64,000 nucleotides of DNA from Mycobacterium sp. (GCF_029961025.1 NZ_JASBVP010000007.1:310001-374000), one strand, 5' to 3'. Shown: positions 17,846 through 26,023, counted from the first letter of the stretch. A program made the numbers and translations. The notes: generated by a model not told the origin, from the sequence alone.

Positions 17846-19494
17846 CGGGCCGGCACCTCCCCGGCGGGGGCGCGCAGCGCCGCGCGAGCGGCCGGATCGG
17901 CGAACCGGGCGCGCAGCGCCTTCTTGTCGAATTTGCCGACCCCGGTCTTGGGAATCTCCGGCAGCAACAGGACCTCGTCGGGTATCCACCATTTGGGTAG
18001 GCGGTCGGCCAGATACGCCCTGAGTTCCGGCTCGGTCAGCACATCCCTGGCGACAACACAGGCCAGTGGACGTTCCAGCCACCGGGGGTGCGGCACCGCC
18101 ACCACCGCCGCCTCGATCACCGCCGGGTGGGCCATCAAGGCGTTCTCCAATGCCACCGAGGAGATCCACTCGCCGCCGCTTTTGATCAAGTCCTTGGCCC
18201 GGTCGGTCAGGCGCACGTACCCGTCCGGGTCGATGGTTCCGACGTCACCGGTGTAAAACCAGCCGTCGCGAAAACTCTCTGAGCTGCGGGGATCGTCAAA
18301 ATACTCGCGGGCAACCCAGGGTGAACGCAGCAGAAATTCGCCCACGTGGGTGCCGTCCCACGGCAGTTCCCGGCCGGCCTCGTCGACGAGCCTGATCTCG
18401 CACAACGGCAGCGGCAGCCCTTGGGCGGCGCGAACCGCGTCCCGCTCATCCTCGGCAAGATCGCGGTGCTTTTCCTTCAGCTCGGTGAAGGTCACCAACG
18501 GCGAGGCCTCGGTCATGCCCCAGCCCTGGGCCACGCTGACCCCGTGCACGTCGCGCCACCAGCGCATCAGGCCGGTAGGTGGTGCTTGTCCGCCCAGCCA
18601 CAGCACCTGCAGCGAAGAGAGGTCATAGGCTCGCCCGGCCGACAGCAGCTCATCGCGCATCATCACCCCGACCGTGACCGCGCCGACGGCATGGGTGACC
18701 CGACACGCCTCGATCAGCTCGAGGTAATCGCGTGCCTGCGGGTGCGGGCCGGGCAGCACCAGGGTGGTGCCCTGCAACGCGGCCGCATACGGGATGCCCC
18801 AGCTGTTGGCGTGAAACATCGGGCTGATGGCCAGGAAGGTGGCGTCTTCGCGCACGCCGATCGACCCGTGCACGCACAACCCCAACGTGTGCAAAACCAG
18901 GCTGCGGTGGCTGTACACCACGGCCTTGGGATCACCGGTGGTGCCGGAGGTGTAGCACACGGCCGCGGCGGTGTTCTCGTTGAATTCCGGTGCACCGCCA
19001 TCGCCGCGACCCGCGGCCAGCAGGTCCTCGTATCCGTAAACCGGGCACAGCCGGGTCTCGGGGACCCTGGGCGCCATCACGACGTAGGCCCGCACCCCGG
19101 GCAGCTGCGGTGCCAGCCGCTCGGCCAGGGGGATCTGATCGGGCTCCAGCAAAAGCACCCGGTCCCCGGCGTGGTTGATGGTGTAGCGAATCTGCTCGGG
19201 AGGCAGCCTCAGGTTCACGGTGTGCAGCACCGCGCCCATGCAGGGCACCCCGAAATAGGCCTCGTAGTGCCGGTAGGTGTTCCACGCCAGAGTGCCCACC
19301 CGGTCGCCGGCACGCACACCCAGCGCCGCCAGCGCCTCACCGAGCCGGCGAACGCGATCCGCGAACTCCGCGTAGCTGTAGCGGTGGATGCCCTCGCCGG
19401 TGCGCGCAATGACCGGTTTGTCGCCGAAGACGTGCTCGGCGCGCCACAGCAGCCGGTGGACCAGCAGCTGGTGGTCCATCATCAGTGCGCGCAT
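17842..19494 (-). CDS. Acyl-CoA synthetase (AlkK/medium- to long-chain type)
   Basis: A 550-residue AMP-forming ligase that activates a carboxylic acid to its CoA ester. Motifs are CYTSGTTGDPKAVVYSHRS near residue 175, QGWGMTEASPL near 325, WFYTGDVGTIDPDGY and DRAKDLIKSGGEWISS near 425, and C-terminal PKTGVGKFDKK with the catalytic lysine. ATG 19494 (MRALMMDHQLL) follows GGAAGGG and replaces the longer track start at 19605. It is divergent from the AcoR-like regulator gene and coupled to the zinc-ribbon gene by a four-base overlap. Confidence 0.9.
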   Translation of the reverse strand: MRALMMDHQLLVHRLLWRAEHVFGDKPVIARTGEGIHRYSYAEFADRVRRLGEALAALGVRAGDRVGTLAWNTYRHYEAYFGVPCMGAVLHTVNLRLPPEQIRYTINHAGDRVLLLEPDQIPLAERLAPQLPGVRAYVVMAPRVPETRLCPVYGYEDLLAAGRGDGGAPEFNENTAAAVCYTSGTTGDPKAVVYSHRSLVLHTLGLCVHGSIGVREDATFLAISPMFHANSWGIPYAAALQGTTLVLPGPHPQARDYLELIEACRVTHAVGAVTVGVMMRDELLSAGRAYDLSSLQVLWLGGQAPPTGLMRWWRDVHGVSVAQGWGMTEASPLVTFTELKEKHRDLAEDERDAVRAAQGLPLPLCEIRLVDEAGRELPWDGTHVGEFLLRSPWVAREYFDDPRSSESFRDGWFYTGDVGTIDPDGYVRLTDRAKDLIKSGGEWISSVALENALMAHPAVIEAAVVAVPHPRWLERPLACVVARDVLTEPELRAYLADRLPKWWIPDEVLLLPEIPKTGVGKFDKKALRARFADPAARAALRAPAGEVPAR

Positions 19495-19579
19495 GTGTGC
19501 GCCCTTCCGCTCTCCTCCCGCGAAGCGGAGTCCACGGCATACGCCATAACCAGGCACTTCGGCTGCCACGCGAACCGTC

Positions 19580-19621
19580 GCCATTCTGGCATCAGCGGAA
19601 GCCATTCTGGCATCAGCGGAA
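19580..19621. repeat. Perfect 2 x 21-bp tandem repeat in ligase/regulator divergent promoter
   Basis: Two perfect adjacent copies of GCCATTCTGGCATCAGCGGA plus A lie in the 224-bp space between the acyl-CoA ligase and the regulator. Each copy holds the short dyad GCCA-TTC-TGGC. A 21-bp period equals two DNA turns, so the copies would face the same side of the helix. They are 11 bp from candidate operator 2, which suggests a second regulatory element, though a simple recent duplication is equally possible. Confidence 0.7.
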
Positions 19622-19631
19622 TCAGAAAGCG

Positions 19632-19648
19632 TGTCTCAAAACGGCACA
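19632..19648. promoter_or_regulatory. Candidate operator 2 for AcoR-like regulator, in ligase/regulator divergent promoter
   Basis: TGTCTCAAAACGGCACA shares 13 of 17 positions with the site at 17345 and keeps the outer TGT...ACA dyad. It lies between the divergent starts of the acyl-CoA ligase (19494) and the regulator (19719), a position able to control both genes. It is the weakest of the three copies, as is often the case for an autoregulatory site. Confidence 0.5.
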
Positions 19649-19718
19649 TCGTTGCCCCGGTCGATACGGGAAACTCACTGTAACGTGGCTCACATACCGA
19701 GATAAGCGGAGGATCCAG

Positions 19719-21515
19719 GTGGCGGTTGCACGGGCATCAACCAGCCATGCCGCGATGGAGAGCGCGAAAGCCCGGTTGATCAACGGAGAGCCGATCAGCC
19801 ACAGCGTTCGCGACGAAATCCTCACCTCGTGGCGTCGCTCCCGAATGCTCGGGGCTGATCCGGACCGGTTTGCGCTGCCATACCGGCCCGAGTTCGACGC
19901 GCAGAGCCCGCTGCTGCGTGCCGCGATTCCCGTTGTCGATCGGCTGGCCACCCTGCTGGCGGACACCAACACCGCGATCATCCTGTCCGACCCGCTCGGC
20001 CGCATCGTGGCCCGCCGGGTGGGTCAGGGCGCCCTGATGCGCCACCTCGACCGGGTGTGCGCGGCCGAGGGTTTCGTCTACGCCGAGGACATCGTCGGCA
20101 CCAACGGCCTGGGCACCGCGGTGGAAATCGGCCGGGCGATCCAGGTGGTCGGACCGGAGCACTTCGCCGAGCGGCTGGCGGAGCTGACCTGTGTCGGCGT
20201 GCCCATCCTCGATCCGCTCACCCGACGACTGGTGGGCGTGATCGATTTGACCTGTCACGTGCGCGACACCAACGGTTTGCTTCGCCCCCTGGTGGAACAA
20301 GCCAGCCGGGACATCAGCGAGCGGCTGTATCACCAGCGCAGCCTGGACGAGCAGGCGTTGCTGCAGCATTTCCTGCAAGCCGGCCACACCAGTTCGCAGG
20401 CGCTGGTCGCCATCAACCAGCGGATCATGATCGCCAACGCGCGGGCGTCCCGCCTGCTCGCCGGCGTCGAACACGCCCTGCTGTGGGAACAGGCGGGCCG
20501 GATGATGACGATCGGCACCGGTGGCGAACACGACCTCGCGTTTCCGGGTGAGACGGGTTTGCGGGTGCGGGCCAGGGCGATCCAGGAGGCCGGCACACCG
20601 ATCGGTGCGCTGCTGGAGATCCGGGAGATGGCACAGCCGCCGGGTCCGCGACCGACGGGCGACGACGGCGCCGACGAGCTTCCCGGTGTGGCCGGTCGCA
20701 GCGCCGCGTGGCGAGGATGCTGTCGGCTTGCCCGCGACGCCGCGCGCCGCGGCGCCTCGCTGGTCCTGTCGGGCGAGCCCGGGGTGGGCAAGTTCACCGT
20801 GGCCAAGGCGCTGCACGAGACGGTGCACCCGGGGGCCGCACTGGTGGTGGCCGACGCGGCCGCGGTGGCCGTCGAGGGCCCGTCGCCGTGGTTGTCCCGG
20901 CTGCGTCACCAGGTCGCCGGCCCGCCGCACGGGACCCTGATCGTCCGCAACGTGGATGTGCTGGAACCGGCGCTGGTGCGCGGCTTGCGCGCACTGGCGC
21001 AGGATCTTCCCGCGGGTGGGTGGCTGTTCATCGCGACCGCGACCGGCCTCGGTGACTGTGATCCGCTAACAACGTTTCTCGACGCGGTGCGGGTCGAGGT
21101 GCCGACGTTGCGGGAACGGCCCGAGGATCTGCCGCCGCTGGTCGCCGCGCTGGCAACGCGCCAGGCGCGGCGCACCGGGCGGCGGCGCGAGTTCAGCAGC
21201 GAGGTACTGCAGGCCTTCCAACGGCTGTACTGGCCGGGCAACGTCGCCCAGCTGGCCGAGCTTGTCGAGACCCTGACCTCGGGTGCGCAACCCGGTCCGG
21301 TCCGCCTGACCGAAGTTCCAGCCGACCTGCTGCGCGCGGCGACTCGCCGCCCCGTCAGCCGCTTCGAGCGCGCCGAAGTCGACGCGATCCTGGCCGCGCT
21401 GCACGAAACCGGGGGCAACAAGAAAGCGGCGGCGCAACGCCTGGGGATCTCACGCTCCCGCCTGTATCGCAAGTTGCACAGCGTCGGCATCGATATCGAC
21501 CACGCGTTTTACTGA
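19719..21515 (+). CDS. AcoR/NtrC-like transcriptional regulator (GAF, degenerate AAA+, Fis-type HTH)
   Basis: A 598-residue regulator. An N-terminal sensor with GAF-like features (EDIVGTNGLGTAVEIG near residue 125 and VGVIDLTCH near 170) is followed by an AAA+ domain with Walker A GEPGVGKFTVAKAL near 360. A Fis-type helix-turn-helix, GGNKKAAAQRLGISRSRLYR, lies at the extreme C-terminus. The sigma54-contact GAFTGA loop is missing and the usual GTLFLDE Walker B reads GTLIVRNVD. Mycobacteria lack sigma54, so this AcoR-like group must act with another sigma factor. GTG 19719 follows GGAGG. It is divergent from the ligase operon and probably its activator, with candidate binding sites at 17345, 19632 and 22386. 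Confidence 0.88.
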   Translation: MAVARASTSHAAMESAKARLINGEPISHSVRDEILTSWRRSRMLGADPDRFALPYRPEFDAQSPLLRAAIPVVDRLATLLADTNTAIILSDPLGRIVARRVGQGALMRHLDRVCAAEGFVYAEDIVGTNGLGTAVEIGRAIQVVGPEHFAERLAELTCVGVPILDPLTRRLVGVIDLTCHVRDTNGLLRPLVEQASRDISERLYHQRSLDEQALLQHFLQAGHTSSQALVAINQRIMIANARASRLLAGVEHALLWEQAGRMMTIGTGGEHDLAFPGETGLRVRARAIQEAGTPIGALLEIREMAQPPGPRPTGDDGADELPGVAGRSAAWRGCCRLARDAARRGASLVLSGEPGVGKFTVAKALHETVHPGAALVVADAAAVAVEGPSPWLSRLRHQVAGPPHGTLIVRNVDVLEPALVRGLRALAQDLPAGGWLFIATATGLGDCDPLTTFLDAVRVEVPTLRERPEDLPPLVAALATRQARRTGRRREFSSEVLQAFQRLYWPGNVAQLAELVETLTSGAQPGPVRLTEVPADLLRAATRRPVSRFERAEVDAILAALHETGGNKKAAAQRLGISRSRLYRKLHSVGIDIDHAFY

Positions 21516-21558
21516 GCGTTTTACCCGAGAGCCTGGTTGGCGCTGCGGCCCGATCACC

Positions 21559-22311
21559 TCACTGGGCGGTGTAACCGCCGTCGATGACGAGTTCGGAGCC
21601 GGTGACGAATGAGGACTCGTCCGATGCGAGAAACAGGGCCCCGTAGGCAACCTCCTCGGGTTTCCCGGCCCGGCCCAGCGGGGTGGCCCGAATTAACGGG
21701 GGCAGCGCGTCGGGCGGCACTTGCTCGTCGATCATCGGGGTGGCGATGACACCGGGGTGCACGGAGTTGACCCGGATGCCCTGCGGGGCGTACTGGATCG
21801 CGGCGGTCTTGGTCAGCAGCCGAACGGCGCCCTTGGTGCCTTGGTATGCGGTCGCGGCGCCGCTGCCGATGAGGCCATAGATCGACGAGACATTGACGAT
21901 CGAGCCGCCCCCTGCCCGGCGCATCGCCGGCACGCAGGTCTTCATGCCCAGCCACACACCGGTCTGGTTGACCGCGATGATGGTGTTCCACAACGCCAGG
22001 TCGGTGTCTTCGACCCCCGCCATGCTCAGGATTCCCGCGTTGTTGACCAGGACGTCCAGCTTCCCGTAGCGGTTCTCGGCCTGCGTGACCGCGTTCGTCC
22101 AGTCGCTTTCACGAGTCACGTCGAGGCGCATCGCGTAGACCTCGCGGTTGCTGCCAGCCAACTCGTCGCGAAGAGCGTACACGTCATCTTCCCGCACATC
22201 GCCGATCACTAACCGGGCGCCCTCGGCGGCGAACAAGCGGGCCTCCGCGGCGCCCTGCCCGCGGGCGGCCCCGGTGATCAACGCCACCTTGCCCTGGAGT
22301 CTGTCGGCCAC
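21559..22311 (-). CDS. Short-chain dehydrogenase/reductase
   Basis: A 250-residue classical SDR. The nucleotide-binding loop TGAARGQG is near residue 13, NNAG near 88, the catalytic Ser in SSIYG and the YxxxK motif as YQGTK near 153. GTG 22311 (VADRLQGKVALITG) replaces the long track start. A basic position after the second strand is absent (GDVRED), which favours NAD(H) over NADP(H). It is convergent with the regulator gene and has its own candidate operator about 75 bp upstream, so it is probably part of the same catabolic regulon. Confidence 0.88.
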   Translation of the reverse strand: MADRLQGKVALITGAARGQGAAEARLFAAEGARLVIGDVREDDVYALRDELAGSNREVYAMRLDVTRESDWTNAVTQAENRYGKLDVLVNNAGILSMAGVEDTDLALWNTIIAVNQTGVWLGMKTCVPAMRRAGGGSIVNVSSIYGLIGSGAATAYQGTKGAVRLLTKTAAIQYAPQGIRVNSVHPGVIATPMIDEQVPPDALPPLIRATPLGRAGKPEEVAYGALFLASDESSFVTGSELVIDGGYTAQ

Positions 22312-22385
22312 CGGGACCCGCCCTTCCGCTCGCGCCTTCGAAAACCGTTCATCGCGCAGTATGCCCGCTGCGGAGGCCGGGGAGG

Positions 22386-22402
22386 TGTCGCGTTTCGGGA
22401 CG
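22386..22402. promoter_or_regulatory. Candidate operator 3 for AcoR-like regulator, upstream of SDR gene
   Basis: On the plus strand the site reads TGTCGCGTTTCGGGACG. Its reverse complement CGTCCCGAAACGCGACA differs at one position from the site at 17345. It stands about 75 bp before the dehydrogenase start. The match over 17 bases between two intergenic sites 5 kb apart, both in front of genes of this block, is unlikely by chance. Confidence 0.6.
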
Positions 22403-22477
22403 CACCCTGGATTGCGGGCGACGCCCGCTCGGCGCGGCCCTCGGAAGCGCGCCGGGGTTACCGCTAGCATCACGGGG

Positions 22478-23161
22478 ATGACCCACCCCGTCGGGAACCG
22501 CGCCCGTCACGCCGGAGACACCTGCTGCGACGACGATTCACCGCAGTCCGGCCGGGAAGCGGCATGGCACCGGCTCGCCCGGTGGGCGCGACGGCTGGCC
22601 TGGGTGAGCCTGGCCGCGATGCTCACCGAAGGCGCCGTGGGGTTGTGGCAGGGCTTGGCGGTGGGATCCATCGCACTGACCGGCTGGGCGCTGGGCAGTG
22701 CGCCCGAGGCGCTGGCCAGCGCCATGGTGATCTGGCGGTTCAGCGGGGTGCGCACCCTCTCCGCGACCTCCGAACGACGGGCCCAGCGCGGTGTCGCGCT
22801 GTCGTTTTGGCTGACGGCCCCCTACATCGCCGCCGAATCCGTCCGGGATCTGTTCGGTGCGCACCGCGCCGAGACCTCGCGGATCGGCATCGCCGTGACC
22901 GGCATTGCGCTGGTGTTGATGCCGGTCCTCGGCCGGGCCAAACGCAACCTCGCGCTGCGGTTGGGCTCGCCGGCCACCGCCGGCGAGGCCACCCAGAATT
23001 ATCTGTGCGCCGCCCAGGCCGCCGCGGTTCTGGTCGGTCTTTCACTCTCCGCCGCCTGGCCCGGCGGCCGGTGGTGCGATCCGGTGATCGGTCTGGGCAT
23101 CGCCGCCGTCGCGGCCTGGCAGGGCATCCGGTCGTGGCGGGGCGAAGACTGCGGATGCTGA
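22478..23161 (+). CDS. CDF-like integral membrane protein with Cys-rich termini (Rv3271c type)
   Basis: A 227-residue membrane protein with about five hydrophobic segments, resembling the transmembrane half of cation diffusion facilitators (AGLAVGSIAL-like segment GLAVGSIALTGWALGSAPEAL, then SAMVIWRFSG). The cytosolic metal-binding domain of true CDF proteins is missing. Short acidic/cysteine motifs occur at both ends: DTCCDDDS near residue 15 and GEDCGC at the C-terminus. It corresponds to Rv3271c beside ctpC. The last 120 bp overlap the convergent ctpC gene. A metal-related role is inferred from its neighbours. Confidence 0.85.
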   Translation: MTHPVGNRARHAGDTCCDDDSPQSGREAAWHRLARWARRLAWVSLAAMLTEGAVGLWQGLAVGSIALTGWALGSAPEALASAMVIWRFSGVRTLSATSERRAQRGVALSFWLTAPYIAAESVRDLFGAHRAETSRIGIAVTGIALVLMPVLGRAKRNLALRLGSPATAGEATQNYLCAAQAAAVLVGLSLSAAWPGGRWCDPVIGLGIAAVAAWQGIRSWRGEDCGC

Positions 23162-25381
23162 ATCATCACCGTCAGCACCCGGGCTGTCGGCGTGGCCCCG
23201 CGCACCGGGCGCCGCCGGCGATCGCCCCTGCTGGTCGAGGCGGTAGCGGATCAGCCGGGAGCTGTTGGCCACCACGGCCACCGAGGAGGCGTTATGCAGG
23301 ATCGCCGCCAGCACCGGTGACAGCGCGCCCCCGGCGCCGATCAGCAGTCCGGCGGCGTTGACCGCGATGGACATGGCGTAGTTCTGCCGGATCACGTCCA
23401 CGGCCCGGGCACCCAGGTCGCGCACGTCGAGCAGGCGCTGCAGATCGTCGTTGGCCAACGCGACATCGGCGGTCTCGACGGCGACGTCGGTTCCGGCCAG
23501 CCCCATGGCGATCCCGATGTCGGCGGCCGCCAGCGCGGGCGCGTCGTTGATCCCGTCGCCGACCATCCCGACGACGTGACCCTGCTGCTGCAACGCGCGC
23601 ACCACTTCGAGTTTGTCCTCGGGCAGCACCTCCGCGCGCCACTCGTCGATGCCCAGCTCCCCGGCGACCGCCTCAGCGGTCTGGGGGTGATCACCGGTGA
23701 GCATGACGATGCGGCGGATGCCGGTGTCCCGCAACTTCTTCAGCACGTCGACGGCCTCAGGCCGCACTTCGTCGCGCAGGCTGATCAGGCCGACCAGCGT
23801 GCCGTCGACGGCGAGCAACAGCGGGGTCTCGGCTTGGCGTCGCAGCTTGTGCACCCACTCGGCCGCCTGCGGGGACACCTCGACGTTTTCGGCCTGCAAC
23901 AGCGAGGGGCTGCCCAGCAGCAAGGTCCGGCCGTCGGCCCAGGTCCGCATGCCCAGACCCACCAGCACCTCGCATTCCTCGTGCGGCGGAATGCTGATGC
24001 GGCGTTCCTCGGTCGAGCGGATCACCGCTTCGGCCAGCGGATGGCGGGAGTGGATCTCCGAGCTGGCCGCATAGGCCAGCACCTGCTCGGGTTCCCAATC
24101 CTCATGCATGGCAACGATATTCGTTACCACTGGGCGCCCGACGGTGAGCGTGCCGGTTTTGTCGAACACGATCGCGTCCACCTGGCCGGCTTGTTCCAGG
24201 TGTGACCCGCCCTTGATCAGGATGCCGCGGCGGGCGCCGTTGCCGATCGCCGCGCTGATCGCGGTCGGGGTAGCCAGCCCCACCGCGCACGGGCAGGCGA
24301 TGAGCAGCATCGTCATCGCGCGCCGGACATCCCCGGTGACCGCCAGGGTGAGCACGGAAACGATGAACGACGTGGGCACGAAACGCCGGGAGAAGTTCTC
24401 GCCGACGGTTTGAATCGGCGCCCGGTCGTGCTGGGCCTCTTCGACGCGGGCGATGATGCGGCCGATCGCGGTGTGCCGGCCCACCGCTCGGGCCCGCACC
24501 ACCAGGCGGCCGCGCACCACCACCGAACCGGCGTGCACCGTCGCTCCGGGGAGGATGCTGACGGGCAGGGTCTCCCCGGTGATCGCCGACTGGTCGACAA
24601 CCGCCTCACCGTCGACCACCTCGCCGTCGACCGGGATCGCCACGTGATCGTGCACCACCACCTCGTCGCCGATGCGCACCGAGTCGATCGGCACCTGGAT
24701 CTCGTCTCCGCCGTCCAGGCGAATCCACGCCGTGTCGGCGCTGCCGCGCAGCAACTCCGAGATGGCCCGCCGGGTGCGTCGCAAGGTCAGGTCCTGCAGG
24801 TACTCGCCGATATTGAGCAGCCACAGCACCGTGAGCGCGACCACGTTCTCGCGCAGCACCAGGCTGGCCACCGTCGCCGCGGACACCAGGGCATCGGTGC
24901 CCGCCCGGCCGGAGCGAATCGAGCGCAAGGCGCCGCGCAGGAACGGATAGCCGGTGAACACCGTGACGCCGGTGGCAACCAGTCGGCCGGTCGGGCCCAA
25001 CAGCGGCGGCCGACCGAACACGTAGCGGCGCACCCCGAGCAGCGCCAGCGCCGCCCCGCCGGCGACCATGCGCAGTACGTCGGCGTTGCGGATCTCGGCC
25101 GAATGCGGGGCGCGCGCCGGGATCAGGTCGACGGGAACGTCAGCGGCCGCGCGGATCGCCGCCAGCACCCCGGCGCGATCGCAGCGTTTCGGCGAATACC
25201 ACACCACGACGGACCCGGTACGCGGATAGCCATGCACCGCGCGCACGCCGGGTTGCTTGGCCACCGAGTCCTCGACGGCCACGGCGCGACGGGCATCGCC
25301 GGACACCCACGCAACCCGGACCCGCATCCGTCCGGCGGCATCCGAAATAACCTGCAGGGCAGGACCCCTCGCGATAGTCAT
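23042..25381 (-). CDS. ctpC: P1B-type metal cation-transporting ATPase CtpC
   Basis: A 779-residue P-type ATPase associated in M. tuberculosis with Mn2+ transport and zinc resistance. An N-terminal HMA-like domain without a CxxC motif is followed by the transmembrane region, the CPC ion-path motif (IACPCAVGLATP near residue 360), the phosphorylation site DKTGTLTVG near 408 and GDGINDAPA near 615. The protein is about 60 residues longer than its M. tuberculosis counterpart because it continues past RLIRYRLD with a Pro/Ala/Gly-rich tail coded in the overlap with the convergent membrane protein gene. The PacL-type gene lies 23 bp upstream. Confidence 0.95.
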   Translation of the reverse strand: MTIARGPALQVISDAAGRMRVRVAWVSGDARRAVAVEDSVAKQPGVRAVHGYPRTGSVVVWYSPKRCDRAGVLAAIRAAADVPVDLIPARAPHSAEIRNADVLRMVAGGAALALLGVRRYVFGRPPLLGPTGRLVATGVTVFTGYPFLRGALRSIRSGRAGTDALVSAATVASLVLRENVVALTVLWLLNIGEYLQDLTLRRTRRAISELLRGSADTAWIRLDGGDEIQVPIDSVRIGDEVVVHDHVAIPVDGEVVDGEAVVDQSAITGETLPVSILPGATVHAGSVVVRGRLVVRARAVGRHTAIGRIIARVEEAQHDRAPIQTVGENFSRRFVPTSFIVSVLTLAVTGDVRRAMTMLLIACPCAVGLATPTAISAAIGNGARRGILIKGGSHLEQAGQVDAIVFDKTGTLTVGRPVVTNIVAMHEDWEPEQVLAYAASSEIHSRHPLAEAVIRSTEERRISIPPHEECEVLVGLGMRTWADGRTLLLGSPSLLQAENVEVSPQAAEWVHKLRRQAETPLLLAVDGTLVGLISLRDEVRPEAVDVLKKLRDTGIRRIVMLTGDHPQTAEAVAGELGIDEWRAEVLPEDKLEVVRALQQQGHVVGMVGDGINDAPALAAADIGIAMGLAGTDVAVETADVALANDDLQRLLDVRDLGARAVDVIRQNYAMSIAVNAAGLLIGAGGALSPVLAAILHNASSVAVVANSSRLIRYRLDQQGRSPAAPGARGHADSPGADGDDSASAVFAPPRPDALPGRDGGDAQTDHRIAPPAAGPGGGE

Positions 25382-25404
25382 GTCACCGGTTCCAGGTCAC
25401 CGGA

Positions 25405-25686
25405 TCAGTGTTCGTGCCGCTCGGTGTCGCCGAGGGCCGGGGCCGGCACCTCTTCCCCGATGCGTTCTCGGGCTTCGGCCATCACGTCGGCCAGCTTCAG
25501 CCGGGCCGATTCCGCCGCCTCCTCGGCCCGCCGGGTCCCCCGCAGCCCCCATTCCGCGGCGGTGACGGCGGCTTGGTGGAAGGGAACTTTGGTCACCGCC
25601 TTGCGCAGCGCCTCATAGCCGGCCGCCCCGATCACCCCGGTGAGCGCCAGCGTGGCCGTTTTCGCGACAAGCCCGTGCATCGCCAT
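25405..25686 (-). CDS. pacL1: PacL1-type DUF1490 membrane partner of CtpC
   Basis: A 93-residue DUF1490 protein, equivalent to Rv3269 (PacL1), which clusters with CtpC in the membrane and supports zinc tolerance. One transmembrane segment (TATLALTGVIGAAGYEAL) occupies about residues 10-27, followed by an amphipathic Ala/Glu/Arg helix with TRRAEEAAESARLK. The C-terminal metal-binding motif, Asp/His-rich in M. tuberculosis, is reduced here to GDTERHEH. ATG 25686 has GGAAGG just upstream. It is the first gene of the ctpC operon. Confidence 0.9.
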   Translation of the reverse strand: MAMHGLVAKTATLALTGVIGAAGYEALRKAVTKVPFHQAAVTAAEWGLRGTRRAEEAAESARLKLADVMAEARERIGEEVPAPALGDTERHEH

Positions 25687-26023
25687 TGTTTAACCTTCCT
25701 CCCGTGCTGCCTCGTCGGCGCGACCGCCGTCTGGGTGCCAGATTAACATAGAAATATTGCTATATCAACATGAATCTGAACGGCTATCGGTCGCGATCAT
25801 CCGACGCGGGTGCTATTTTCCTGGTTAGCTTCGTTCGGCGAGTGGGTCTGGTCCGGACGCCAAGTGGGTGTGCCGTCGCGGTGCTGCGGCGATCGGAACC
25901 TGGCCAAGGTGTGGGGTATGCGTTCGGGGCGCGATGGGTCCAGGCGGCCTCGCGGTTCGCGGGCTGGTGGGCGAAAGCGGATGTGGGGGAGGCTGTTTCG
26001 GCTACGCGGAAGGGTTGCTGCCA
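25687..26023. promoter_or_regulatory. Divergent promoter region of pacL1-ctpC and wax ester synthase, with AT-rich dyad
   Basis: This 337-bp gap has no convincing gene. It contains an unusually AT-rich stretch at about 25742-25782 that stands out against roughly 67% GC surroundings. Within it ATAG-AAATATTG-CTAT is a perfect 4-bp-arm dyad flanked by further A/T runs, resembling ArsR/SmtB-type metal-sensor operators in composition. It is about 60 bp upstream of pacL1 and likely holds the ctpC operon promoter. No clear -35/-10 pair was found by eye. Confidence 0.45.

Noticed and set aside
15743-18256. 837-codon plus-strand ORF
   Set aside because: It runs antisense through the MBL, LLM, zinc-ribbon and ligase genes, all with clear family motifs, and has no recognisable domain itself.
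18346-19683. 445-codon plus-strand ORF opposite the acyl-CoA ligase
   Set aside because: Antisense shadow of a gene with intact ligase motifs; composition is typical of a shadow frame.
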